Positions 1 through 10,140 of a stretch of DNA of 64,000 nt are shown piece by piece. Origin of the DNA: Oscillospiraceae bacterium (lineage in GTDB: Bacteria; Bacillota; Clostridia; Oscillospirales; Acutalibacteraceae); NCBI GenBank assembly GCA_022483045.1, contig JAKVOA010000002.1, positions 302,501-366,500 on the forward strand, written 5' to 3'. Within the stretch, counting starts at the first letter, position 1, and each line of letters opens with the position of its first letter. Below the pieces are notes generated by a model that was not told the origin of the DNA, ran no database searches, and saw only the letters and a program-made list of their open reading frames with translations. A program made the translations under genes and the position numbers.

Positions 1-428
1 ATTTCTCGTGTCCGGCGGTACTCTGGATACAGCTGGCTACTTCCCCTTTTCGCTTACGTGGTTCTCACACTCTTTGACCGGCCTTCCCAGACCGTTCAGC
101 TAAGGTTTCGCATGCGTGTTGCTGTCCGAACCCCGAAAGTATTGCTACCCTCGGTTTGGCCTCTTCCGCGTTCGCTCGCCACTACTAGCAGAATCTCATT
201 TTGATGTCTCTTCCTCGCCCTACTTAGATGTTTCAGTTCAGGCGGTTCCCCCCATGCAGCTATTGATTCACTGCACAGTGACTGGATATGTTTCCAGCCG
301 GATTGCTCCATTCGGATGTCTTTGGATCAAAGCCCGCTTACGGCTCCCCAAAGCTTTTCGCAGTTTGCCACGTCCTTCTTCGGCTCCCAGTGCCAAGGCA
401 TTCCCCTTGCGCTCTTTGTAGCTTGACC
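1..428 (-). rRNA. rrl: 23S ribosomal RNA, 5' part
   Basis: The reverse complement begins near 428 with the conserved 23S 5' region (GGTCAAGCTACAAAGAGCGC, then the G-rich segment ending in GCCTTGGCACTGGGAGCC). It runs off the left edge of the window, so only about 430 of roughly 2900 nt are present. It is the third element of a 16S-Ile-Ala-23S operon. The exact 5' end is estimated to within a few bases. Confidence 0.95.
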
Positions 429-560
429 ATGTGTTTCTTTTGGTTCTCTAAAACTCGTAAAATTGCAAAATTGTAGTAATTTTTTTAAACTTTACTTGAT
501 ATCGTTTTTCGCATTCTTTTCTTTATTCAGTTTTCAATGTACAGCTGGGGTTTCCCCCTC

Positions 561-637
<77 letters not shown>

Positions 638-671
638 ATTTCCCGGCTTTCCGGTTCTCACCAGAAGCCCT

Positions 672-747
672 TGGTGGAGATAAACGGGATCGAACCGTTG
701 ACCTCCTGCTTGCAAAGCAGGCGCTCTCCCAGCTGAGCTATACCCCC
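672..747 (-). tRNA. tRNA-Ala (TGC anticodon), CCA encoded
   Basis: The reverse complement has acceptor GGGGGTA pairing TATCTCC with two G-U pairs, anticodon loop TTTGCAA giving TGC, and an encoded CCA at 672-674. It sits between 16S and tRNA-Ile in the rrn spacer. Confidence 0.97.
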
Positions 748-798
748 ATACTGGTGGCTTTCTTTCCCTTCCACCACTTTGAGACTCTTAGTTTCCCA

Positions 799-822
799 AG
801 ACCCTCAAAATTAAACAACGAT
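799..822 (-). repeat. 16S processing stem, downstream half
   Basis: This stretch (CCCTCAAAATTAAACAACGA on the plus strand) is nearly complementary to the stretch at 2551-2573 on the other side of 16S. Together they can form the long helix that encloses pre-16S RNA and is cut by RNase III. The pairing is seen in the sequence; the processing role is established for bacterial rrn operons. Confidence 0.7.
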
Positions 823-891
823 CGACAAGCTTTTGATCCGACCGACCTAGGATTTCGCCTAGCTTGTTTCATCTAAGCTTACTCTCCATAG

Positions 892-2406
<1,515 letters not shown>

Positions 2407-2550
2407 GCTATCTAAACGCCTTTCGGCTGTCTAAATCAATTTCAGAGCTTTCGTAGCTCTCTTTGATACGCTTGCGTATCTTGCTTGTTGTTTTTTTGCG
2501 AGTCAACTTCTCGCCATTCCTCTCGGAATTTTCGGGTCCGTTACTTGTCT

Positions 2551-2573
2551 TTCGTTGTTTAATTTTCAAGGTC
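2551..2573 (-). repeat. 16S processing stem, upstream half
   Basis: Reads TTCGTTGTTTAATTTTCAAG on the plus strand and is nearly complementary to 799-822. It is the leader-side arm of the predicted RNase III helix around 16S. Confidence 0.7.
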
Positions 2574-2639
2574 CTGCATCTCCGCTTTCCTTGCTCCCCT
2601 CTGCTTTCTGTGGGGCGCCTCTCTTGCGGCGACTCATAT

Positions 2640-2668
2640 ATATTACCACTGCATTCCCCCTTTGTCAA
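2640..2668 (-). promoter_or_regulatory. rrn operon promoter
   Basis: On the minus strand TTGACA (2663-2668) is followed after exactly 17 bp by TAATAT (2640-2645), about 230 bp upstream of 16S. An A-rich tract lies just upstream of the -35 box (plus-strand T-runs at 2672-2705), suggestive of an UP element. This fits a strong vegetative sigma-A rRNA promoter. Confidence 0.85.
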
Positions 2669-2768
2669 CTCCTTTTTTCACTTTTTTTCGCTTTTTTTAA
2701 ATTCTTTTTACGCTTGTGCACATGAAGTGTCTTTTTCCGGGCACAATTTTTGTAAAAGGAGGATCTAC

Positions 2769-3464
2769 ATGAAAAAAGCAGGTATTACAGCATGGCGTGT
2801 GCTGATTGTCATTCTTGTCGCTTGTGTTGCATTCGGGGTAGCTTCTCAGTACAGTCAAAGCACACAAACCCTTTCCCGCGTAGGGTCAAGCGGAGCAGAG
2901 GTCACAAAGATCCAGACAAAGCTGAAAAGTCTCGGCCTTTATACCGGCAAGACTGATGGCATTTACGGCAGCTCTACCAGAAAGGCTGTTGTTACCTTTC
3001 AGAAACAGCAGGGCATTACTGCTGATGGGGTTGCCGGCAGCCAAACTCTAAAGGCCCTCGGCCTTGGCGGCGGCTCGGCCAGCGCGGCGACCGGCGGCCT
3101 TGGTAAGTACTCCAGTAATGACGTAAAGCTTTTGGCAACTATCATCTCTGCCGAAGCGCGGGGTGAACCCTATGAGGGGCAGGTGGCCGTTGCGGCAGTT
3201 ATTCTCAACCGCATTGATCACCCCTCTTTCCCCAACACCCTTGCCGGCGTTGTCTACCAGCCGGGAGCTTTCAGCTGCCTGACAGATGGCGGTGTCAATG
3301 CCGCTGTGGCGGATTCCGCTTACAAAGCAGCACGTGATGCCATTAACGGCTGGGACCCCTCCAACGGCGCAATTTATTACTACAACCCCGCCAAGAGCAC
3401 AAACAAATGGATTTTCTCCCGCCCGACCATTACCGTTATCGGCAAGCACCGTTTCTGCTCCTGA
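2769..3464 (+). CDS. sleB: Spore cortex-lytic enzyme SleB
   Basis: A 231-residue cell-wall hydrolase that degrades the spore cortex during germination. The N-terminus has a basic start and a hydrophobic segment (residues about 8-26), a signal or anchor for export into the forespore membrane region. A peptidoglycan-binding domain with the pattern LGLYTGKTDGIYG and AVVTFQKQQG spans about 35-98, and an SleB-type hydrolase_2 domain with AEARGEPYEGQVAVAAVILNR spans about 115-230. The ATG at 2769 was chosen over upstream in-frame starts because AAAGGAGG lies 7 nt before it and the signal peptide begins there. It is transcribed divergently from the rrn operon with no visible partner such as ypeB. 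It implies an endospore former. Confidence 0.93.
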   Translation: MKKAGITAWRVLIVILVACVAFGVASQYSQSTQTLSRVGSSGAEVTKIQTKLKSLGLYTGKTDGIYGSSTRKAVVTFQKQQGITADGVAGSQTLKALGLGGGSASAATGGLGKYSSNDVKLLATIISAEARGEPYEGQVAVAAVILNRIDHPSFPNTLAGVVYQPGAFSCLTDGGVNAAVADSAYKAARDAINGWDPSNGAIYYYNPAKSTNKWIFSRPTITVIGKHRFCS

Positions 3465-3476
3465 GTGAAGAAGACG

Positions 3477-3513
3477 AAAGGTACCCGCTAAAACAAAGCT
3501 GGGTACCTTTTTT
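3477..3513 (+). terminator. Rho-independent terminator after sleB
   Basis: AAGGTACCC and GGGTACCTT form a stem around an A-rich loop and are followed by a T-run on the plus strand. It lies 13 bp after the sleB stop. On the minus strand the tail is only TTT, so any effect on niaR transcripts is doubtful. Confidence 0.85.
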
Positions 3514-3557
3514 CATACATATTATTATACAGAAGGTTCTACAGCAGAGAGTCCTCT

Positions 3558-4121
3558 TCAGGCCTGCTTTTCGTCGTCCGGCTTTTTCCAGAAATTCACC
3601 GGCTCATACTCCTGCAGCTTCGCAAGGAAACCCAATTCCTGCAGCTTTTCCTGAATCAGGTCCAATGTCTGCTCATCCTCTGCGACGATAGTATGATAAT
3701 GGTACCCTGAAGTTACATTCATCAATAGGCTGGACTTTCCGCTCTTTATTTTTTCTACAAATCCTTTTACATCCCTGCGGGAATGAATATTGATATCCGC
3801 CCGCACAACACCGTATGCTTTGTGGTAAACAAAGACATCCTTTACCCAGCCGCCCAGGTCAACGACAGCGTCAAGTTCCTTTTCGACATCTTTTTCATCG
3901 TGAAAAACTTTTAGGATGCGGCTGCACTCCTCTTTTTTGCGAATCACATATCCTTTGTTTGTAGAATAGACCGCAATATTCTGCGCCCTCATCAGAGCAA
4001 TATCCTGTACAATGACCTGACGGCTGACAGAAAGCTGCCGTGAAAGTGCCTGCCCGGACAGGGGCACCGCGCTGTTCTGCAGTAATTCTGCAATTTTTTG
4101 TCTGCGTTCTCCGCCATTCAT
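3558..4121 (-). CDS. niaR: NAD biosynthesis repressor NiaR (HTH + 3H domain)
   Basis: A 187-residue transcriptional repressor of NAD synthesis genes that senses nicotinate. The N-terminal helix-turn-helix (about residues 1-60, with SGQALSRQLSVSRQVIVQDI) is followed by a 3H domain whose histidines appear in VYHKAYG, NIHSRRDV and GYHYHTIV. The ATG at 4121 has AAAGGA upstream; an in-frame TTG at 4151 would overlap nadC. It is the last gene of nadA-nadB-nadC-niaR, so it probably autoregulates the operon through the repeats at 7317-7365. Family assignment is strong; the effector is inferred from the family. Confidence 0.9.
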   Translation of the reverse strand: MNGGERRQKIAELLQNSAVPLSGQALSRQLSVSRQVIVQDIALMRAQNIAVYSTNKGYVIRKKEECSRILKVFHDEKDVEKELDAVVDLGGWVKDVFVYHKAYGVVRADINIHSRRDVKGFVEKIKSGKSSLLMNVTSGYHYHTIVAEDEQTLDLIQEKLQELGFLAKLQEYEPVNFWKKPDDEKQA

Positions 4122-4147
4122 GTAAAAAGTCCGTCCTTTCCTATAAA

Positions 4148-5002
4148 TCAAACTGCATGTAAATGTTTCATGGAAATATCCATAATCGGGGCGGCGTACG
4201 TCAGTGCACCGCTTGAAATATAGTCTACACCAAGGTCCCTTAGTTTTGCAATGTTTTCACGGTTAACATTTCCCGAAACCTCGACCTCGGCCCGGCCGTC
4301 AATCCACGCGACGGCTGTTTTCATTTCCGCATGGCTCATATTGTCCAGCATGATAATATCGGCCCCGGCCCCGATCGCTTCCTTTACCATCTCTAGGTTT
4401 TCGACCTCGACCTCAATTTTGCGCACAAAGGACGCGTATTTTTTCGCCATGGTGACCGCCTGCCTTACACCGCCGGCGGCACCGATATGGTTGTCTTTTA
4501 AAAGGACACCGTCAGAAAGGTTGTAGCGGTGGTTGTTTCCCCCGCCAACCCGTACAGCGTATTTTTCAAAGATGCGGTTGTTGGGCGTTGTCTTGCGGGT
4601 ATCCAGCAGCTTTGTTTTGGTGCCCTCTAAAAGCACCGCAACAGAATTGGTATAGGTTGCAATGCCGCTCATGCGCTGCAGATAATTGAGCGCTGTCCTC
4701 TCGCCGCAGAGCAGTGCACGGATATCCCCGTAAATTTCGGCCATTGTCTGCCCTTTCTGTACCCGGTCGCCGTCTTTTGCGTGAAAATCCACATGGCTTG
4801 CCGGGTCCAGCAGAGCAAAGACGCGCGCAAAGACCTGCAGGCCACAGATAATGCCGTCCTGCTTGCAGATAAGGTCCACCTCTCCCTGCTTTGCTGCCGG
4901 CATAACGCTGTTGGTAGACACATCTTCGCTGGTGATATCCTCTTTCAGGGCACTTAAAAGCAACGGGTCTACGCTGAGCTTCATGGTCACTTCGTCGAAC
5001 AT
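4148..5002 (-). CDS. nadC: Nicotinate-nucleotide pyrophosphorylase (quinolinate phosphoribosyltransferase)
   Basis: A 284-residue cytoplasmic enzyme converting quinolinate and PRPP to nicotinate mononucleotide, CO2 and pyrophosphate, the third step of de novo NAD synthesis. Diagnostic motifs include LDTRKTTPNNR, KYAVRVGGGNNHR, LLKDNHI and EVEVENLEMVKEA with IIMLDNM, all typical of type II PRTases. GGAGGA lies upstream of the ATG at 5002. The start is 29 bp downstream of the nadB stop, and niaR follows 26 bp further on. Length is normal. Confidence 0.97.
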   Translation of the reverse strand: MFDEVTMKLSVDPLLLSALKEDITSEDVSTNSVMPAAKQGEVDLICKQDGIICGLQVFARVFALLDPASHVDFHAKDGDRVQKGQTMAEIYGDIRALLCGERTALNYLQRMSGIATYTNSVAVLLEGTKTKLLDTRKTTPNNRIFEKYAVRVGGGNNHRYNLSDGVLLKDNHIGAAGGVRQAVTMAKKYASFVRKIEVEVENLEMVKEAIGAGADIIMLDNMSHAEMKTAVAWIDGRAEVEVSGNVNRENIAKLRDLGVDYISSGALTYAAPIMDISMKHLHAV

Positions 5003-5031
5003 ATTGTTTCCTCCTGCGTCTGTGGTTTTCC

Positions 5032-6348
5032 TTAAGCTGTACGGGCTAATTTGTCCGCTTTCTGTATCTCTCGCTGTACAGCATCTTTGTACACTTGGTC
5101 CAAAGCCTTTTCATCGCTGTACGCAGAAAGGTCGGCAGAAGCCAAAACCTTTTCCCGCTGTGCCTCGGCATCCGCAGGAACCCTGCCGTTGTTTTCTGAA
5201 ATTTCGCGGGCCGCACGCTTGGCAAAGACCAGGCTTTCCAGCAGGGAGTTGCTGGCCAGGCGGTTTTTGCCGTGCACACCGTTACAGGCGGTCTCACCCA
5301 CTGCGTAAAGGCGCTCCATCGAGGTTCTGCTCTGATAGTTTACCTGTATGCCTCCCATATAATAATGCTGTGCCGGCACGACCGGAATACATTCTTTAAA
5401 GACATCATACCCCATTTCCGTGCAGTGTTCAATGATATTGGGAAAATGGGCGCGCAGTTCATCGGCGGGTATGGTGCGCAGGTCTTCCCACACATGGGCA
5501 GTATGGTCTTTTTCCATCTGGGCATAAATAGCATTGGTCAAAAGGTCGCGCGGAAGCAGCTCATTTACAAAGCGGTGCATCTCCTTATCATAAAGCTTTG
5601 CGCCCTCTCCGCGCACGGACTCGGAAATCAGGAAACTGCGGTCCTCTTCATTTTCGCTGTAAAAGGTGGTCGGGTGAATCTGCACATAGTTGACATTTTT
5701 CAGCGCAATGCCGTGCTTGATGGCAATCGCCACGCTGTCGCCGGTCAAATGGCGGAAATTGGTGGAATGGCGGTACAGCCCGCCGATGCCGCCAGTCGCC
5801 AGCACGACATCCCCCGCCTCAACAACTTCGGGGGCTTGGTCCTGCTGTTTGATGACCGCGCCGCAGCAGGTATTGTCTCCCTCAAGAATATCCAAAAGGC
5901 GCGTGTAGGTCAGAAGCGTCACGTTCGGCAGCTTTTTGACCTGCTCCAGCAGGCAGCTCGTGATTTCTTTCCCCGTAATATCCTCATGGTACAGAATGCG
6001 TTTATGCCGGTGTGCACCCTCTCGGGTAAAAGCAAGGCTGCCGTCGGCGTTGCGCTTAAAGTCGACGCCATAGCTCAGAAGGTCTTTCACCACGTCCTGT
6101 GAAGAGTGAATCATGATTTCCACTGATTTTTTGTCGTTCTCATAGTGTCCGGCTTTCAGTGTATCCTCAAAGTAGCACTGGTAATCCGACTCGTCTTTCA
6201 GCATACACATGCCGCCCTGCGCGAGAAAAGAATCGCTGCTTTCCAGATCAGACTTGGTAATCATCAAAATCTTTTTGTCACGCGGCAGATGCAGCGCACA
6301 GTAAAGCCCCGAGCAGCCGCAGCCCACAATTAAAACATCCGTTTTCAT
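5032..6348 (-). CDS. nadB: L-aspartate oxidase
   Basis: A 438-residue FAD enzyme oxidising L-aspartate to iminoaspartate, the substrate of NadA. The FAD dinucleotide fold is at the N-terminus (VGCGCSGLYCAL). Further motifs are SFLAQGG, ATGGIGGLYRHSTN and the succinate dehydrogenase/NadB signature YAVGETACNGVHGKNRLASN with NSLLESLVF. It is about 100 residues shorter than the E. coli protein because the C-terminal helical region is reduced, as in many clostridial NadB proteins. The ATG at 6348, preceded by AAAGGGG, was preferred over an upstream in-frame start at 6378 that would intrude on the nadA end. Confidence 0.95.
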   Translation of the reverse strand: MKTDVLIVGCGCSGLYCALHLPRDKKILMITKSDLESSDSFLAQGGMCMLKDESDYQCYFEDTLKAGHYENDKKSVEIMIHSSQDVVKDLLSYGVDFKRNADGSLAFTREGAHRHKRILYHEDITGKEITSCLLEQVKKLPNVTLLTYTRLLDILEGDNTCCGAVIKQQDQAPEVVEAGDVVLATGGIGGLYRHSTNFRHLTGDSVAIAIKHGIALKNVNYVQIHPTTFYSENEEDRSFLISESVRGEGAKLYDKEMHRFVNELLPRDLLTNAIYAQMEKDHTAHVWEDLRTIPADELRAHFPNIIEHCTEMGYDVFKECIPVVPAQHYYMGGIQVNYQSRTSMERLYAVGETACNGVHGKNRLASNSLLESLVFAKRAAREISENNGRVPADAEAQREKVLASADLSAYSDEKALDQVYKDAVQREIQKADKLARTA

Positions 6349-6384
6349 TCTTTTATACCCCTTTCTGTACAGACACACTGTGCA

Positions 6385-7290
6385 TTATCCGTTTGCAAGC
6401 TCCAGCATTTTATCGAGCGGCTTGAGCGCTGCCTTGCGCAGGTCATCATCTACAAAGACCTCGTTGGTCTCGTTTTTCAGGACATCATAAACCTTTTGCA
6501 GCGTGACCTTTTTCATATTGACACAAATCTGCGGTCCCCGGACCGCATAGAACTTTTTATCTGGGCAGCTGTACCGAAGGTTGTGCAAAACGCCGAGCTC
6601 TGTCCCGATAATAAATTCTTTTCCGGCGCTGTGCTCCGCGTATTTGATAATGCCCGCTGTGCTGCCGATATAGTCGGCCTCATTTAAGACCTCTGCTGTA
6701 CACTCCGGGTGCGCGAGGAACTCCGCCTTGGGGTGTTCTTTTTTTGCCTGCAGGACATCTTCTTTGGCAATTGACTGGTGCACCGGACAGAAACCGGGGT
6801 GCAGAATGATATTTTTATCCGGAACTTGTTCTTTTACATAATGGCCGAGGTTGCCGTCCGGTATGAAGTAAATATTCTTGTTTGGCAGTGCCTTTACAAT
6901 CTTGATGGCATTTGAGCTGGTCACGCAGACATCCGAGCAGGCTTTCAGAGCGGCTGTCGAATTGATGTAGCACACGACCGCCAGGTCATCGTATGCTTTT
7001 CTCACTTTTGCAACATCTGCCGGGTCTGCCATGTGGGCCATGAAGCAGTCCGCAGCAGCGTCTGGCAGAAAGACGCGCTTGCCGGGATTTAAGATTTTGG
7101 CGCTTTCCCCCATAAAGGAAACACCGCAGAAAATAATAGAGTCCGCGCTTGTAGAGGCGGCCACCTTGCTCAGAAAAAAGGAATCACCAACATAGTCGGC
7201 AATCTCCTGCACCTCATCTACGACATAGAAATGCGCGAGTATCACTGCATTTTTTTCTTTTTTGAGTTTTTCTATTTCATCAGCCAGCAT
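6385..7290 (-). CDS. nadA: Quinolinate synthase
   Basis: A 301-residue [4Fe-4S] enzyme condensing iminoaspartate with dihydroxyacetone phosphate to quinolinate. The three cluster cysteines can be placed in IIFCGVSFMGES, DVCVTSSN and HPECTAEV. AHFYVVDEVQEIADYVGDS near the N-terminus is also typical. The ATG at 7290 has GGGAGG upstream; an upstream TTG at 7308 overlaps that site and is unlikely. It is the first gene of the operon, directly behind a good sigma-A promoter. Confidence 0.97.
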   Translation of the reverse strand: MLADEIEKLKKEKNAVILAHFYVVDEVQEIADYVGDSFFLSKVAASTSADSIIFCGVSFMGESAKILNPGKRVFLPDAAADCFMAHMADPADVAKVRKAYDDLAVVCYINSTAALKACSDVCVTSSNAIKIVKALPNKNIYFIPDGNLGHYVKEQVPDKNIILHPGFCPVHQSIAKEDVLQAKKEHPKAEFLAHPECTAEVLNEADYIGSTAGIIKYAEHSAGKEFIIGTELGVLHNLRYSCPDKKFYAVRGPQICVNMKKVTLQKVYDVLKNETNEVFVDDDLRKAALKPLDKMLELANG

Positions 7291-7316
7291 ATCTCTCTGA
7301 CCTCCCAATGATTTTG

Positions 7317-7365
7317 CATGTAAGTATACTCCTTTTCTTTACAAGTGACAAGACACATGTAAGTA
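7317..7365 (-). promoter_or_regulatory. nad operon promoter with candidate NiaR operators
   Basis: On the minus strand TTGTCA (7346-7351) and TATACT (7323-7328) are separated by 17 bp. The decamer TACTTACATG occurs twice in direct orientation (7317-7326 and 7356-7365), one copy overlapping the -10 box and the other just upstream of the -35 box. Because the operon ends with niaR, these repeats are good candidates for its operator. The repeats are seen; the repressor assignment is inferred. Confidence 0.65.
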
Positions 7366-7507
7366 CTTTTTTATATTTCTGTATTTTTATCATCTGTACG
7401 CAAAGAAAAGGCTCTTGTTTTGTGCGCTCCGCTGTAAAATTCCGTTTTTTACATGCAAAAACAGATTTTTCCGCGCTGCCGCTCTTTCGCTTTTGAAAAA
7501 CAGGCAT

Positions 7508-7531
7508 AAAAAAGCCCGGATTGCTCCGGGC
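7508..7531 (-). terminator. Terminator (second of a pair) downstream of the lipoprotein gene
   Basis: GCCCGGA and TCCGGGC form a 7-bp GC-rich stem with a TTGC-type tetraloop, followed by T6 on the minus strand. It is a back-up to the hairpin at 7561-7588 and insulates the nad operon promoter from upstream transcription. Confidence 0.8.
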
Positions 7532-7560
7532 GTAAAAAAGAATAGCCTATCGGTAAGTAC

Positions 7561-7588
7561 AAAAAAGCCGCTGCAAAACTGCAGCGGT
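7561..7588 (-). terminator. Terminator after the lipoprotein gene
   Basis: CCGCTGCA and TGCAGCGG form a strong stem with a short loop, followed by T6 on the minus strand, starting 10 bp after the stop at 7598. Confidence 0.88.
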
Positions 7589-7597
7589 TCTAAAGAT

Positions 7598-8140
7598 TCA
7601 GGACTGAAAGGCTTTGAACTTTTCGGTAGCGGCTTTCTGCAGAGCAACGCTGTCGCTGTCAGACAAAGTATCTTTGTACACCATCATATACTTGCCGTTG
7701 TCGCTCAGGCAGGCAGAAATTTTCTTTTCAAACAAGGTAAAGCTGCCGGTCGACTTCACTTCATCCAGCACTTTCTTTGCCGTGGTGCTGGGGTTGGCCG
7801 CGTCAAATTCGTAAAGCTCAATGGTAATGGTCTCTTTTTTATTCACGGTTTTGGTATAGCGAAAGCCGCCCTTTGCGCCAATCATCTGATACTCCAGCTG
7901 AACACCGCTGCCCTCAATATAGCCGCAGGCATTCATATAGTTGCCAAGGCCCTTTAGGTTGTCTGTGTATTTTGCCGGGTCTACACTGGCGGTGGAACTG
8001 GCCGCCTGAGAAGAAGCTGCAGAAGAAGCCGCCGAGGAAGCCGCGCTTTCTGTACCAGAAACCGGTACATTACCCGGCCCGCACGCCGCACACGACAGCA
8101 CCAGCACAGCCGCAGCCGCAAGGATGAGTGCCTTTTTCAT
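7598..8140 (-). CDS. Putative lipoprotein of unknown function
   Basis: A 180-residue protein with a lipoprotein signal: MKK, a hydrophobic stretch ALILAAAAVLVL, then LSCAAC, where either Cys could be lipidated (VLSC or the following CAAC). A Ser/Ala-rich linker (residues about 28-50, repeats of ASSAASS) leads to a compact soluble domain with no family I recognise. It would be exported and anchored outside the membrane. The ATG at 8140 was chosen because the signal peptide starts there and GGGAGG precedes it; the open frame extends further upstream without a credible start. It is flanked by tRNAs and two terminators, so it is probably monocistronic. Confidence 0.8.
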   Translation of the reverse strand: MKKALILAAAAVLVLSCAACGPGNVPVSGTESAASSAASSAASSQAASSTASVDPAKYTDNLKGLGNYMNACGYIEGSGVQLEYQMIGAKGGFRYTKTVNKKETITIELYEFDAANPSTTAKKVLDEVKSTGSFTLFEKKISACLSDNGKYMMVYKDTLSDSDSVALQKAATEKFKAFQS

Positions 8141-8232
8141 AGTAAACCTCCCGCTGTCTTTTGCCATATAGTAGAAAAACCGCTGCAGAGAGCGGTTTTT
8201 CCGGTTCGTTCTTACAGCAAAAGCTGCTTTTT

Positions 8233-8309
8233 TGGTGGACACGAGGGGACTCGAACCCATGACCTCTCGCGTGTGAGGCGAGCGCTCTTACCAGCTGAGC
8301 TACGCGTCC
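8233..8309 (-). tRNA. tRNA-Val (CAC anticodon), CCA encoded
   Basis: The reverse complement has acceptor GGACGCG pairing CGTGTCC, anticodon stem-loop CTCGC-CTCACAC-GCGAG giving CAC, T loop GGGTTCGAGTCC, and an encoded CCA at 8233-8235. It is the last tRNA of a Met-Glu-Val operon. Confidence 0.96.
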
Positions 8310-8338
8310 ACAGTTGAACAATAATAAAAAGAAATAAG

Positions 8339-8413
8339 TGGTGACCCGGACGGGATTCGAACCCATGAACCCGCCGTGAAAGGGCGGTGTCTTAACCGCT
8401 TGACGACCGGGCC
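8339..8413 (-). tRNA. tRNA-Glu (TTC anticodon), CCA encoded
   Basis: The reverse complement starts GGCCCGGTCGTCAAGCGG, has anticodon loop CTTTCAC giving TTC, and ends in an encoded CCA. It is the middle tRNA of the cluster, 4 bp from tRNA-Met. Confidence 0.96.
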
Positions 8414-8417
8414 ATAA

Positions 8418-8494
8418 TGGTAGCGGCAATAGGATTCGAACCTATGACACTTCGGGTATGAACCGAATGCTCTAGCCAGCTGAGCTATGCCGCC
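8418..8494 (-). tRNA. tRNA-Met (CAT anticodon), elongator type
   Basis: The reverse complement starts GGCGGCATAGCTCAGCTGGC, has anticodon stem-loop TTCGG-TTCATAC-CCGAA, and encodes CCA. The acceptor pair G1-C72 and the lack of three consecutive G-C pairs at the base of the anticodon stem mark it as elongator rather than initiator. A lysidine-modified Ile isoacceptor is the alternative, less likely by resemblance to the B. subtilis elongator. Confidence 0.9.
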
Positions 8495-8501
8495 ACAAAT
8501 G

Positions 8502-8559
8502 GCGCTTCGCACGTTGCGAAGCGCTTATTATTATAGCTGAAATGGACTTGCTTTGTCAA
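8502..8559 (-). promoter_or_regulatory. Promoter and leader hairpin of the Met-Glu-Val tRNA operon
   Basis: On the minus strand TTGACA (8554-8559) and TATAAT (8530-8535) are separated by 18 bp, close to a perfect sigma-A promoter. Immediately downstream, GCGCTTCGCA and TGCGAAGCGC (8502-8524) form a perfect 10-bp stem with a 3-nt loop in the leader ahead of tRNA-Met. No T-run follows, so it is not a terminator in this direction. Confidence 0.85.
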
Positions 8560-8631
8560 GGCTTTTCTGAAAGAATTTAGTAAAAACAGAAATTCTGCAA
8601 TGCTGTTTTCCGCTTTCCTGCAAAAAGCGCT

Positions 8632-10140
8632 TTACTTTGCCTGGTGGCTGCCGGAATCTTTCAACAGGACATCATGCGCGCCCCCCTCGACAATACTGAC
8701 ACTCGAGACCAGCGTCAGTTTTGCTTTCTTCTGCAGCTCGTGGATAGTCAATGCGCCGCAGTTGCACATAGTAGATTTTACTTTGTACAGGGTTGTCTCT
8801 ACATTGTCCTTTAAGGCGCCGGCGTACGGCACATAAGAGTCTACGCCCTCTTCAAAGGAAAGCTTTTTCGCACCGCCCTGGTCATAGCGCTGCCAGTTGC
8901 GGGCACGGTTGCTGCCCTCGCCCCAGTACTCTTTCATATACTGCCCATTGATATTGACCTTATTGGTCGGGGACTCATCAAAGCGGGAGAAATAGCGGCC
9001 CAGCATGACAAAGTCGGCGCCCATAGCCAATGCCAAAGTCAGGTGATGGTCATAAACAATGCCACCGTCAGAGCAGATCGGCACATAAATGCCGGTTTCG
9101 GTATAATACTCATCGCGGGCCTTTGCTACATCGATAACCGCTGTGGCCTGCCCGCGGCCAATGCCCTTGGTCTCGCGGGTAATGCAGATAGAGCCGCCGC
9201 CAATGCCGATTTTTACAAAGTCTGCACCGGCCTCTGCCAAAAAGCGAAAGCCGTCGCCGTCTACAACATTGCCCGCGCCCACTTTCACAGAGTCGCCGTA
9301 GTTTTGGCGTATCCACTCGATGGTCATCTTCTGCCAGTCGCTGTAGCCTTCAGAGGAGTCAATGCACAAAATGTCTGCGCCGGCCTCCAGCAGGGCCGGT
9401 ACGCGCTCTTTATAGTCGCGGGTATTGATGCCGGCGCCGACCATATAGCGCTTCTTGTCGTCCAGCAGCTCACAGGCGTTCTCTTTATGGGCAGAGTAGT
9501 CTTTGCGGAAAACAAAATAGCAAAGTTTGCCGTCTGCATCGACGACCGGCAGCGCATTCAGCTTATTTTCCCAAATAATATCGTTGCATTCGGAAAGGGT
9601 GGCACCCATTGGGGCAGAGATAACCTTTTCAATCGGCGTCATAAACGTATGGACCTGTGTGTCAACAGACATGCGGCTGATACGGTAATCGCGACTGGTG
9701 ACTACACCCAGCAGCTTGCCGGTGCCGGTGCCATCGTCTGTTACTGCCACTGTAGAGTGGCCTGTCTTCTTTTTCAGCTCCAAAATATCCGCCAGGGTCT
9801 GGTCCGGCTTAATGTTGGAGTCACTCGGCACAAAGCCGGCTTTATAGGCTTTTACGCGGGCAACCATAGCGGCTTCCTGCTCAATGCTCTGAGAGCCGTA
9901 AATAAAGGAAAGGCCGCCCTCTTTCGCCAGCGCCACCCCCAGGGTGTCATTGGAGACTGACTGCATAATGGCCGAGGTCATGGGAATATTCAAAACGATG
10001 TCCGGCTTTTCCCCTTTTTTAAACTTTGTGATAGGGGTCTTCAGGCTGACATTGTCCGGTATGCACTCAGCAGAAGAGTACCCAGGCACCAGAAGATACT
10101 CATTGAAAGTATGGCACGGTTCTTTGAAGTAAAAAGCCAT
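8632..10140 (-). CDS. guaB: IMP dehydrogenase
   Basis: A 502-residue enzyme oxidising IMP to XMP with NAD+, the committed step of GMP synthesis. The catalytic loop is recognisable as [17 protein letters not shown] with its nucleophilic Cys. Two CBS domains lie between about residues 95 and 210 ([10 protein letters not shown] and [10 protein letters not shown]). The phosphate-binding strand [26 protein letters not shown] is intact. The ATG at 10140 is preceded by GGAGGA; the reading frame continues upstream through the leader, but homologues start at this MAFYF. The glycine-rich GGGSICITR form differs from the GPGSICTTR of E. coli-type enzymes and marks a different GuaB clade. It stands alone behind its own promoter. 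Confidence 0.95.
   Translation of the reverse strand: MAFYFKEPCHTFNEYLLVPGYSSAECIPDNVSLKTPITKFKKGEKPDIVLNIPMTSAIMQSVSNDTLGVALAKEGGLSFIYGSQSIEQEAAMVARVKAYKAGFVPSDSNIKPDQTLADILELKKKTGHSTVAVTDDGTGTGKLLGVVTSRDYRISRMSVDTQVHTFMTPIEKVISAPMGATLSECNDIIWENKLNALPVVDADGKLCYFVFRKDYSAHKENACELLDDKKRYMVGAGINTRDYKERVPALLEAGADILCIDSSEGYSDWQKMTIEWIRQNYGDSVKVGAGNVVDGDGFRFLAEAGADFVKIGIGGGSICITRETKGIGRGQATAVIDVAKARDEYYTETGIYVPICSDGGIVYDHHLTLALAMGADFVMLGRYFSRFDESPTNKVNINGQYMKEYWGEGSNRARNWQRYDQGGAKKLSFEEGVDSYVPYAGALKDNVETTLYKVKSTMCNCGALTIHELQKKAKLTLVSSVSIVEGGAHDVLLKDSGSHQAK

Noticed and set aside
5272..6102. 276-codon plus-strand frame opposite nadB
   Set aside because: Antisense shadow of a conserved coding sequence; no ribosome-binding site and no family resemblance.
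9043..9960. 305-codon plus-strand frame opposite guaB
   Set aside because: Mirror of guaB codon structure; guaB is certain from motifs.
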